Both the position numbers and the translations under genes were made by a program. Shown here piece by piece: positions 22,616-34,030 of a stretch of 64,000 nt of DNA; within the stretch, counting starts at the first letter, position 1; every line of letters starts with the position of its first letter. Origin of the DNA: Hybos culiciformis (taxonomy: Eukaryota > Arthropoda > Insecta > Diptera > Hybotidae); contig OZ023273.1 in the NCBI GenBank assembly GCA_964007475.1, positions 102,608,485 to 102,672,484 of the forward strand, in the 5' to 3' direction. Under the pieces are notes generated by a model, which was given only the letters and a program-made list of their open reading frames with translations, made no database searches and had not been told where the DNA came from.

Positions 22616-23272
22616 CACTAGGTTGAAAAAGTCTGCGTACGGGCTCGTTTTCTAATTTTTTGTTGGACATGTTCCCAGTTTTTGATGTCATTTAAAAGAA
22701 CTCTATAAAAAAAGTTTTTTTGTGAAAAATTTTTTTTTTCAAAATTTAAATTTTGAGAAATCTCAATTTTTGGAAAAGTCTGCGTATAGCCGTTTTTAAT
22801 GCCGCGTCTCAGAAATTAACTAGTAATGTCATTTGAAAGGCAATTGAATGTAGATTATTTTGCACCATATAATTTTATCCCTACGATAAGGGAAAGTGCC
22901 AAAATTTTCTTTGAAAGTTATAGAAATAGCTTAGAACCGCTGGAAAATAGGTTAGAACCGCTTGTTTTTATGACTTTCATAGGCGATTTTTGATACTTTA
23001 TCGTAGGGATAAAATTATATAACGCAAAATTATCTACATTCAATTGTCTTTCAAATGACATTACTAGTTAATTTCTGAGACGCGGCATTAAAACCGGCTG
23101 TACGCAGACTTTTTCAAAAATTGATATTTCTCAAAATTTAAATTTTGAAAAATTAATTTTTTTCACAAAAAAACTTTTTTTATGGAGTCCTTTTAAATGA
23201 CAACAAAAACTGGGAACATGTCGAACAAAATATAAGAAAACGAGCCCGTACGCAGACTTTTTCTACCTAGTG
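22616..23272. mobile_element. Tc1/mariner-type palindromic MITE
   Basis: Starts CACTAGGTTGAAAAAGTCTG and ends with the reverse complement (...CAGACTTTTTCTACCTAGTG), flanked by TA on both sides. Arms of about 300 bp are paired to an axis near 22,945, with a short centre containing a TTAGAACCGCT direct repeat. TA duplication and near-complete palindromy indicate a MITE mobilised by a Tc1/mariner transposase. Non-coding. Confidence 0.85.
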
Positions 23273-26200
23273 TATATATTTATACAAAAAAAAAATTATA
23301 TATATTCAATATAGATTCAATATAGATTATCCTTGTTGCAATTAAAAACAAAAAAAAATTGTCTTGGTATAAATTATTTTTTAACACACACTATACCGAA
23401 GTTCTTTGATTGGACACATGTCAGTAAAAAATGTTAGATCCGTCATACCATACTTAAAAAATTTAAATATTTCTCTTCTCTAAGCCATCCTTTAAATCTT
23501 ATTAAAGTAACAATTAGCTGAAATTTGAGATAATCATTGGTTACGTTTTAACTTGTAACATGGGGACATTTTAATATTATAATTAAGATTATGTTATATG
23601 TTATATTATAAAAAACCAAGCGAATCCAAGCGATGATTAAAATAAGAAGTACTTATCAATATTAAATAAATTATATCTTTAACCTTACTTATTGTGATGA
23701 AAGCATAAAGATTTAGTTTTAAATAAATATAAAGACTATAAGAAGACTGCAAATTATTACATTCTGTCAGTTTGCATTTATATTCTATTTGTGCACTATT
23801 GCCCCACAATAATTTTTAATTCCATTTTTAATATCCAAGATTAAATGCAATGAAAAAAAAACCTTTAAAATTTAAAGGATTAAAGCTCATTTCCTACATT
23901 TTCTCATAATGGTTTCTTGAAAATTAACAATTTGTCTTGACTTTATAAGTGTCATGAGAATGGCTTTTTATATAAAAATTTCTTTCTGTATACATTTCAC
24001 AATCAGAAAGAAAAGATAAATATGTCTGTTTAAAGATTAAAACACTTCTTTTGTTACATTTTTATTGTCTTTTCAGATTCTTTTATGTGTGTATTTACAA
24101 TTCATTCAACAGCATAATTCACATTTTTCAATCGTACAATTTAAATTCTATTATTTCCTGTTTTAAAAATTCAATTTTTAATCAGTTAATTAAATATAAC
24201 ATTTTATTTAAAAAAAATTTCTATATAATCCGGTTTAAGAAAGATATAAGTTAAATTTGTTGAAAGCAAAGGTTGCCAGAAAATTGTTGGGAAATTTGGC
24301 TATAAATTTTGTATTTTAAATGAACTAACTAATATATAAGTGTAATAATTTCGCTTTTCCGAGAAATAAAACGACAAGCAACTGTTTTTCAGCTATAGCT
24401 GGATATTGCATTGCAGTATAGTATATCCATGCATATATCGATGCATAAGTCAAATATAACACAATTACTGAATGTTGTGTGTCTTATTGATAATCATAGA
24501 ATTTTTTTACTTATTTTCTATTCTTACAGTCGGTTAAGGATACTTGTTTGTGTTTCTAAAGAAATTTTGTTAACCTAAATTCTCCAAAAATATCAGCAGG
24601 TGATAAAGTGGTTAGACCCGTCAGTTCTAATCCTGTATTTTTTTCTTGAGAGCTGTCATTCTAGAGTTAAAATAAATTTTTTGTGAAATAAACAAAATAA
24701 TATTAGAAAATCTAATTTTGTTTCCTTGTATACTTTCTATAAACAAAAAGAAAATTATTTTCCGGCAAAAAAAAAAGGTATTATAAAAATGAACCACCTA
24801 ATTTTTTATGTACAACACATTTTTTTTTTGCAAAGATAACAAAATTGTCCGCATAAACATATTGAATCAATACTATGGAAATAAAAAAAAAGAATCCCTT
24901 ATTGACACTTAAAGAAAAAAAATAATATTATCGGTTGAAAAATACTTAAAGTCCGAAATAGGAAAGAAATAGGAATAGAAATAAAAATAAATTAAATTTT
25001 CATCCAATTTCTGGGACAGTTGTCTTTTACTTATTTTGCATGATTTTTATGTTCTTTTTAATTCTGAAATTTCGTTATTCTTCATAAATAAATATTGTGA
25101 TTGTTTTTCATATAATAAATTCTTTTAAAATAATTGATTAAGTAAAAATTGAAAGTCATGCATTGAAAGCAAAGTTACAAAAATCTTGTGCATCTAGATT
25201 GCACATAAAGCAGACCTAGACAAAGACTATGACTACATAGTTTACATTCAAGATATGTTTTATCAAAAAAACTTGAAATTGTAGACGAATACCTTTTCAT
25301 TTACCTTTTCTATTTTCCTTTTTTTTATCTCATTTTTCTACGTTAAGATAAGACAAAGAGAAAAATGTCAATAAATGAAAGTAGTCAGTTTTTATTTTTA
25401 ATTTTAGTAAGCACTTATAAAACATATAAAATAATATATAAAAATAGCCATTAAAATAAGATTAATTGAAAATTGTTTTTTGTTAAGTTCGCGTCTTTTT
25501 ATGAATTTTCCAAAAAATTATAGCTAGAGTCCATAATTTAGCACTTTTTATTACAAAATTCATTTTTTCGTTTTTTATTGAAATTGATCAAAAGTGAAGA
25601 AAATTTTTTTTTTTTGTATATCCTTCAACATAAATTTTAAGAAGCTGAAATATCAAATTCTCTCTCTTAACTTAATTTAATAGAAATTCAAGTAGTATTC
25701 CATAACGACGACAAAAAACACAACTGTTAAGTTTAATCAGGCTGAAATAAATTATATGTTTTTTGCTTTTATGTAATATACGGGAATGGACATCCCTAAT
25801 AATCAATGTCCTTAATCTTCATTCAAATAAAAATATTTTAACTAATCCTATATGTTTGAAATTTTAAAATATTTTATGATTTCTTCTTATTTAAAACCCA
25901 TTTTAAAATAATTTATATACATTTTTTAATTTATTATTTTTTAAAAAGAGATTAAAGCAATTATTAAAAATAAACAAAAGATGCAATAAAATTAAAAAAA
26001 TAACCATATAATTTTGCACTTATCAAACTTTAACTATTTTGCTTAAACTATTTGAGTACAAATAACATAATAAATATTAACAAATAAATATTTCATAGTA
26101 CGGAAATTCATAATTGATCTTTTTAATTATAATTGTTCGAATTCGAAGTTAAAAAGTTTGTTAATGTATCTAATCTATACATATACGTAGGTGTAACTTT

Positions 26201-28077
26201 ATTCGAATATGTTGTGATGTTATGTTTTTCTGTAATTTCTGTATTATTTGAAAATAAGTTTAGGAAAAAGTAGAAAGGAAGAGAATTTTTTTCTTTCTGA
26301 CCAAAAATAGTTCCCGCTCCATGAATTTTGTTCGCATGTATTTTATACCCGCATATAATAAAAAGGAATTTCGATCGCCATATAAAATGTATATTTTTGT
26401 AACCATTTAATAAAAATAAAAAAAACATTTTTATCAACGATTTTCAAAATGAGTTGCTACTGTGGTCTACCTTACTCCCAAAACAAATAAATCGGCAAAT
26501 ACTTTAATTTCTTTTTTTAAATTTAGGATGCGGAGCTATTTTTTAATAAAAAACATGAAAAAATAAATAAAAAAAAATTATTTATTTATTATAGAGATTT
26601 AAATTTCGATTTATGTTTGGTTGGCAAATGTTTTTAGAGACATCTAAAAAATGTTTGTAAAAGTGCCAAAAAACTATATATTGTTTTTTAATTGAACAAA
26701 ACAAAAAATAAAATAATAAACGTTAAATTTCACTTTAAGAACCACCAGACAGAGAAAGTTTTTTTATTGCAAAAAAAAAAAGAGTAATAAAATTTCTGGT
26801 AATAAAATCCTTGAATACTGAATGTTAAATCGACTGAACAGTTTTTTTTGTCATAAAATGATCGATCCAATTTAAACCTTATAACTATTTTTAAAATTAT
26901 GATCCAAAATTCAACTATGTATTTCTATTTATGTATGATTTTCAATGTTCGCAGGAATTGTTTATTAAATTATTCAAGTATTGTCAACTACAGGAAAATA
27001 TAGGTATGATGGCCAATGGTCAATAGCACTATTTTTCAAATTTTTCAAAAAAAGTGAATGTTTTTAAGTAAAACATATTTTTAACTTGTGTGATATTTTC
27101 TGAAAATATGAATCAATATGAACAATATTTTAAAAACATTTCCCTTGGTTGATTTATTCTTAAAGTTTACCAAGATTTTTTTTATGAAATTTTCTTGAAT
27201 ATAATTTTCTACGGAAAACACTTCTCTACGGTATAAAAAATTAAATTGAAGATTAAGGAAACAAAAAACAAAAAATTTGAATTTGAGTGTAAGAGACCTT
27301 CTATCCAATCTATTTACATTTGATAATTACATTTGATAATTTTTCATTTCACATTCAATTTTACGATTACATTAGAATTTAACTATGAACTTTATACTGC
27401 ATCATATTTAAATGGGATATTATAAAAATAAATTTCTACAGAGACAGAAGAACTTTTTTTTGTGAACATTAATTTCAATAAAAAATAAATTTCCTTTAAA
27501 TTGGTCGCATTTAAAAAATTGAAATTCAGCCAGAAAATGGAGAAGAGAAAAATACACAAAACAACAAAATATAAAACAGTTTGTATGTATTTCCTGTTTT
27601 ACAACGTTATTAAAATAAAAATAAGGATGAATTGGCTGGCTGGACAATATACCGAAAGGACAAAATATTCTTTGATTTTATATTTATTTTCCTGCAGTGA
27701 ATTTCATACAATTTTTTTTTTAACTTCAAAAATAAATCATTAAAAATAAAAAAACAAAAGAGCTGTCATGGGACACCAGTTTGGAACGTAGTTCCTTAGC
27801 GTACATATAAGTAATTTTCATTTTTTATCAATTCAAAATTTTATTGATTTAAAAAGAAACTTTTTTCTACTTTTCCCAGTTTTCTCTAATTTTGCATTTT
27901 TTTCATTTAAAAAAACCTTTTTTAAGGAGCAATTTTAGACTGTTTTTTCGAATTTCGAAGATCTTTTTTGACATCGAAAATTCAAAAAGCTAAAACTAAG
28001 AGTCTGTTCACTTATTAGTGATTATTGAAACAATTGAAATCGGATTTAATATTCCAGATTTTTTAATTTGTAAACGA

Positions 28078-28659
28078 CATAGCCGGGCAAAATACATGCG
28101 AATGTAATTTAAATTACAAATTACAAAATACACAAAAATTTACCTCAAATTAAATTACTGAAATTACATTACATTTTTTGTTTAATTAAAAAATACAAAT
28201 TAGTAATTTGAAATTACACTATTTTTGGTTCCAATTACAATAATGTAATTTAAAATTACAAAATTACAATTACAAATTATCCAGTATTAAAAAAAAATAA
28301 AATAAAAAATTTAAAATAAAAGTTCTATTGAGATTGAGAAATTAAAACACGAAAAGAAAGCTTACTTTTTTTATTTTATTTGAATTTCTAACACATACGA
28401 ATTTTACAGTTAACTAAAGAGATAAATTTTTAACGCTAAGTAATTTGAAAGAAGTAAAAGTATTTTGAAATTACAAGTATACAGAAATACAAATTACTAA
28501 ATACAAATTACAAATATGAATTAACGAATTAAAATTACATTCTTCTAATTACGAATCTACCAATGTAATTGAATTACACATTACAAATTACAAAATGTAA
28601 TTGAATTAGTAATTTCGAATTACACTATTTTGAAATTACAAGTATTTTGCCCGGCTATG
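28078..28659. mobile_element. hAT MITE with perfect 8-bp target duplication
   Basis: Exact 18-bp terminal inverted repeats, CATAGCCGGGCAAAATAC, are flanked by GTAAACGA at 28,070-28,077 and 28,660-28,667. The inside is a quasi-palindromic run of AATTACAAATTACA-type words, so much of it could fold back. Confidence 0.9.
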
Positions 28660-29744
28660 GTAAACGACACGATTTTACTGCTGTTATTTAAAAAAAATGA
28701 AATAATTTTGTCCTAAAGCCGTTCACAAATTCAATTTTCCTTTTAAAAATTCTGCAAAGGGAAATTTTAAATTTCCCATAACAAACTAAATTTGTAGGTG
28801 AATTCAAAAACTAAAATTGTATAGAAAAGAAAAAAGCGGCAAAAATGGGTAAGAAAATTCAGTCGGTCACGTTATAAGTTTTTGATTTCAGTCAGCCAAA
28901 TATTATTTTATAAGTAGTTGATTTTAGCAGATTATACAGAATGCAGAAAATTATGTCCTCAATTTAGAAATTGTGACTCTAAGTTTATCAATTTTCATAC
29001 AACGTTCAATAAAAAACTATTACTATTTGCCGCGAGAGGGACTGTTTATTTGCCTTGAAAGGGACTGTTTACATTTTATAAAATCATATAAAATGCGACG
29101 GCGTCGACTCATTATTTAAACTATAAAAAAATTAACAGGTATCGTTAATATTGACTGTTTTGACAACCCATTTATTTAAATTTTTTTCACCCATAAGTAT
29201 GTGCTATATTTCGCCATTGGGGCACTATTTGAATATTTAACTTAGTATGACTCTTTTGTTTACATTTGTTTTCATCCATAAGTATGTGCCTTTTTTCGCC
29301 ATAGGAGTCGCTATTTGGAGATTTAAACAAGTGAATACTTATAAATTTAAATTTTTTGTTTTTGTTGTTTTTGCAACACAAAAAAAAAGAAATATCATAA
29401 GCCAAAATGGAAAAGTATCGAAATATTTAACGCCGACAGACGACTTGACCTTGGTACCGAATAGCGCCTTTATATTGACAAAATAATACTGACAAAATTA
29501 TACAAGATTTTTATTAACATTGAAATTAGTATGAAATCTAAATTTTATTTGAACTATAAAATATTAATTATTTAATAATAAAAAATTAATATTTACTAAA
29601 TATTTAATTTTATAAATATTTTATAATATTTTCTAAGTATTTTATTAATATTTTATTAATAATTTAAGTTTTCATCAAATCATATAAAATGCGACGGCGT
29701 CGACTCATTATTTAAACTTTAAAAAAATTAACAGGTATCGTTAT

Positions 29745-30222
29745 GCCTTGTTGACACTTCGCTAATTTAACATGTTCGAAAGGAGTTAAACATCTTTGGA
29801 AAATCGACCGTTCAGACGATGTTTTTCGTATGTTAACATGTTTAGCTCTGTCAGATAAAAAATTTCAAATAATACCGGAGATAAGCTCAAAGGAACTGAC
29901 GCGCCTAAAAAAGTTAAAATATATGAAGTTGTGTCAAGGTTAAGAACTCGCGCGTCATTTATCTTGAGTGTATCTCCATCTTTATAAAATTTTAAAGTCA
30001 AAAATGGCATACCAAGTAAAAATTAATGCATACTGAATATTGCCTAACAAAATATTATTCGAAAATTTCTCATTCATCCCTGAAAATTAACATGTTTTTG
30101 TAGAAACATGTTGAAGAACGTGTTTCTGTTTTAATTTTTTTACTATTAAAAAACAACATCAAAAACACCAACGGAACATGTTCGTCGTCCGAACATGTTA
30201 AATTAGTTAGGTGTGAACAAGC
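29745..30222. mobile_element. Non-autonomous DNA transposon (MITE), superfamily unclear
   Basis: About 33-bp imperfect terminal inverted repeats: left GCCTTGTTGACACTTC...TTTAACATGTTCG, right CGAACATGTTAAATTAG...GAACAAGC. They split the second GCGACGGCGTCGAC-adjacent repeat from its continuation. The word AACATGTT recurs inside. Flanks are too A/T-rich to call the target duplication with certainty. An internal minus-strand frame (29,786-30,010) has no recognisable domain. Confidence 0.65.
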
Positions 30223-30831
30223 TAATAATTTGCTTATAAATTTTAATTTTTTGTTTTTGTTGTTTACACACAAAAAAAAAACAAATATCATAGCCAAAAT
30301 GGCAAAGTATCGAAATATCTAACGCCGGCAGATGACTTGACTTGCCTTGGTACCGAATAGCGCCTTTATGTTGGCAAAATAATACTGACAAAATTATACA
30401 AGATTTTTATTAACATTGAAATTAGTATGAAAATCTAAATTTTATTTGAACTATAAAATATTAATTAGTTAATAATAAAAAATTAATATTTACTAAATAT
30501 TTTATTTTATAAATATTTTATAAATTGAAATAAAATTTAAGTTTATCAATTTTCATACAAAGTTCAATAAAAAATACAAGAGCCGGCGGGACGTTTGATA
30601 GATGTGAAACATCGGAATTATTTTGTACAGATAATATTGATAGATAACTTTGATAGAATTTTGGATTTTAATTTTATAAATTTCATTGGATGTTTACTAT
30701 TCTTTTTGTTTTATTTCTATTAATTATTAATGCAAACCAAAGAACATAATATTTATTAAAATACCTAAAAAAATATAATAAAAATATAATAATTTTTTTA
30801 AACTTTTTTTTTTGTTTATCATGTACCGACA

Positions 30832-30952
30832 GACGCCGACGCGATCATATTTTTGGTCGCTGCGGCTTAGCAGCGATATTTTCAAAATTTTTTGGAACTG
30901 CTGCTAAAAAAAAAATCATTGCTCGCTCAAAATCTATGATCGCGTCGGGTGT
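30832..30952. mobile_element. 121-bp MITE with 9-bp target duplication
   Basis: Arms around GACGCGATCAT / ATGATCGCGTC enclose a short G+C-richer core. They are flanked by GTACCGACA at 30,823-30,831 and 30,953-30,961. The related element at 59.2-60.5 kb has the unoccupied site (TTTACCGACAC at about 60,400), which confirms the insertion. A 9-bp duplication is typical of Mutator-like elements; 8 bp is also possible if the A is shared. Confidence 0.8.
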
Positions 30953-32416
30953 GTACCGACACTTTGTACTGACACTAAAGTGTTCAAATTTTTAATAAAT
31001 TTTTCCATAAGAGCGTAGAATAAGGAACTACGTTCCAATAAAAAATAATAATGTATTCGATAGTTCCCTAGGTAGGGAGTTATTAGCGAGTAAGTATGCA
31101 CAGACCGACCAAACAAGTTAAAATACATGATTGAGAACTTTTGTGAAGATATTTAAATTCAATCCAACTGCTTTTTTTTCTCTTTTTTCCTACATATAAA
31201 TAATTACAATTATTTTAGAGCACATATACCAGCCGGCATTTATATGAACAATATTGTTGCTTGCTTTAATACAATTTAAATACAATTATGTATAATATAG
31301 TATGCATTATGTTTTAATATTATGAAAGAAATATTATTAAAAAAACATAATATACAATCTTCCCATAATTACCATTTTAGCTGTTTATCTGTCGTTTGCA
31401 GTTTCTTGAATTTAATTTAAGAAAATAAAAGAAATTGGATTAATTACATTCATCCGCTTTGTCTTAATAAATCCCATTAAAGAAGTTGATTATTATTATT
31501 ATTATCACAATTTTTTCTCATTTTTTTTTAAAATTATAAATAAAAAAAATTGCAAATGTTAATTTTTTTTTATCCAATAAGTAATTAAATTTGAGACTTC
31601 CTTTTGGGATTAAGATTGCATGTAAATTTAATGACTTAAATAAATTATTATCTCTGATGTTTGAAAATTTATTTTTTTAATTTATTTTTAAAATCAAACA
31701 GAATTCAAATTAATCCTGAGTTTATAGTTACAAATTCTTATTAACAAATAAAACATGAAAAAGAGCCAAGAAATTATTGAGAATTTTACAATGCACATAA
31801 TTATGCACTTTTATAGTAATACTTGACTGCATTTAGATTTATTGGTAAGTTTGCAAATTTTTAATTCTTCTTATAATGAGTTAATTTTATTTTATTGTTA
31901 AATATATTGAGTTTTGGTTTTTAAAATTTTCCTAACGTTTTTCTTATATGTAAACTGTTTGCGAAGGTCAGTAAAACTATAAATATTCTAATGATCAACC
32001 GTACTTAAATTACATTTAATTAAAAAAATATAACTAACCCGAAATTTGAACAAAAATAAGTGAATAAATATTGGAAAAATTCAGGCAAAAAAGAAAACAA
32101 AAAAAAAATTGTATTTATTTATTTTGCGATTATTTGTTATTTATCGCGGAAATTATTTACCCAAAAGGGTGAACCTTTTACAAATACGCCTCTTATACAC
32201 AAAATGCTTTTAATGGTAATAAATTTTAAAAATATTCCTTCCTGTAAATTATTGTAAAAATATTTACAATAAATAAATTTATTAATTATTTTTTGCTTTT
32301 ATTTATTTTCAATTATTTTATTGTGGTTTTATGTATATGTAACTATTAAACTTTAATCTGCAAAAAAAAGAATTCATTAAGGACTATAAATATAAATTCA
32401 GGCGGATATATCTATA

Positions 32417-32674
32417 CACTAGAGCCTCGAGTTGCGTTGTTCCAACTTGCGTCTTTTCGAGTTGCGCCAGAAAAATTTTTGATACCCCAATTTTGAGTTG
32501 CGTTGCTAATTTTCGAAATGCGTCGAAAAAAAGTTTTAAAATCATAACGTCTATATTCAAAAATTAAAATTTAAACCGAAACTAGAATGCCATGATTTAT
32601 TTTCGAATTGCGTTGTTTCGAGATGCGTCGCGATTTATTGGAACGCATTAACGACGCAACTCGAGGCTCTAGTG
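32417..32674. mobile_element. Tc1/mariner-type MITE, right-arm only
   Basis: Terminal inverted repeats of at least 20 bp beginning CACTAGAGCCTCGAG are flanked by TA dinucleotides. Internal TTCGAGTTGCG-type words are repeated. It lies inside a roughly 640-bp insertion (about 32,377-33,014) absent from the left arm. Confidence 0.85.
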
Positions 32675-32676
32675 TA

Positions 32677-33014
32677 TTTCATTGTTCTGCTAACTCAGTA
32701 GTGCTAGGAAAGTCAATCTGAATACCTGTTGGATAGCACCCGCTTCTGTTTCAAAAAAATATAGTGGCATCATAACATATTACTAAATGATCATTTTTCG
32801 AAAATTGTTCAGTACCAATATTAAGCGCTTCTAGAATTATCTTTTGTTTATACATTTCTGGAGGTAAGCTACGGACAAATCATAACATTTTATTGCAATA
32901 AATGGAAATTAAAGTTTTTTTATCCTATATGCCCTCTATATTATCCTTTCGTAAAATAAAAAAGAATTCAATAAGAAAATGTCAACAAGTTTTTGTGTCT
33001 AAGAGGATTAATAT
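32677..33014. other. Remainder of a 640-bp right-arm insertion
   Basis: No counterpart in the left arm, where TGTCCAT joins GAATTCTTTTTTTGC directly (about 5,055-5,075). The word ATTAATCCTCTTAGAC marks its other edge on the minus strand. No domain or inverted repeat recognised. Confidence 0.45.
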
Positions 33015-34030
33015 GGACATTTTTGTCTTATTCATGGAAATGGAAAATTATTTAGTTGTGCATAATGTATGTATATTAATGGTCCGAATAAATTAGAAAA
33101 ATATATATTTTCCGACATTCGAAATATTTTCCATATACGTATTTTACACATTTTCTAAAAATTCTAAAAAGCATACTTTTCTATCAAAATTGTAATTATT
33201 TTCTTTTGAAATTGAAGAGGGTACACGATAATCTCTCAGAAAATATACAGAACCCAATAATATATTTAAATATATACAAGTATTTTTCAAATTTTATATT
33301 TTATGCTCGTAATTTTTCAACTATGCAGTTGTAATATTTTAAGGGTACAAAAATTAAAACAATATATACAATAATAATCCAAAAGACAATCACAAATAAA
33401 ATGAATGGATTGGGCATTGTCGTATTCGTATATGACCATTATATCCTGGACTAAATTTTGTAGTAAATAAGGGAGAATAAACATTAGCAAAATATTTTCA
33501 AATAATTCATCAGGAATGCAAAGTCTTCCTCTTCTTATATTAAATACTCTTTTAACAAATTTTATATTGTGGAAAAAGTTTCCAGTCAAAAATATAACTA
33601 ATAAGATTCGGATTCACTCTGATTAAGCAAATAAATCAATCTAAATACTTCTTCAAATAATATACAGTCCCAAAATAAAAAAAGTTGTTAAATTTAATTG
33701 AATTTTTTTTTATTAAACTAGTGACATTTTAACCTTTTACATAGAATTACTTCAAAAAAATGCTAAAAAATGTGCTTTCTTTGTGTATATAGAAGACAAT
33801 TGAAACCATATAGAAAAAAAAAATTAATGTTTTCTGTCAAAATTTAACAAAATTCTAAAGAATTTCTTAAAACTTCACTTTTTTTTTTATTTTTTTTTTT
33901 TTATTAAAGTTACCAAATTACTAGGTGGGATACCTTTTATACTAAAGAAGTATGGATTTGGTAATGAGGACAGGAAGTTTAGAAGGGATTAAAAAGTGGG
34001 ACAGTTAGTAGGTAATCATTTACATTTTTC

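Larger units (their letters stand above)
27751..31038. mobile_element. TTGGAACGTAGTTCC-family element, 3.3 kb, right-arm only
   Basis: Starts with AAGAGCTGTCATGGGACACC then TTGGAACGTAGTTCCTTA (27,781-27,798) and ends with the exact reverse complement of the latter (31,021-31,038). A 1.3-kb relative is at 59,159-60,468. The left giant arm has an empty site near 7,880-7,900. The unit AAATCATATAAAATGCGACG is repeated at 29,085 and 29,680, and a roughly 230-bp block (29,335-29,570) is repeated at 30,235-30,470. Three other elements are nested inside (28,078, 29,745 and 30,832). Extra sequence outside the inverted 18-mer exists only on the 5' side. No transposase or Rep/helicase is seen; superfamily unknown. 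Confidence 0.75.

Noticed and set aside
29786..30010. 74-codon minus-strand frame inside the 478-bp MITE
   Set aside because: No recognised domain, and it spans a non-autonomous element with conserved repeats only at the ends.
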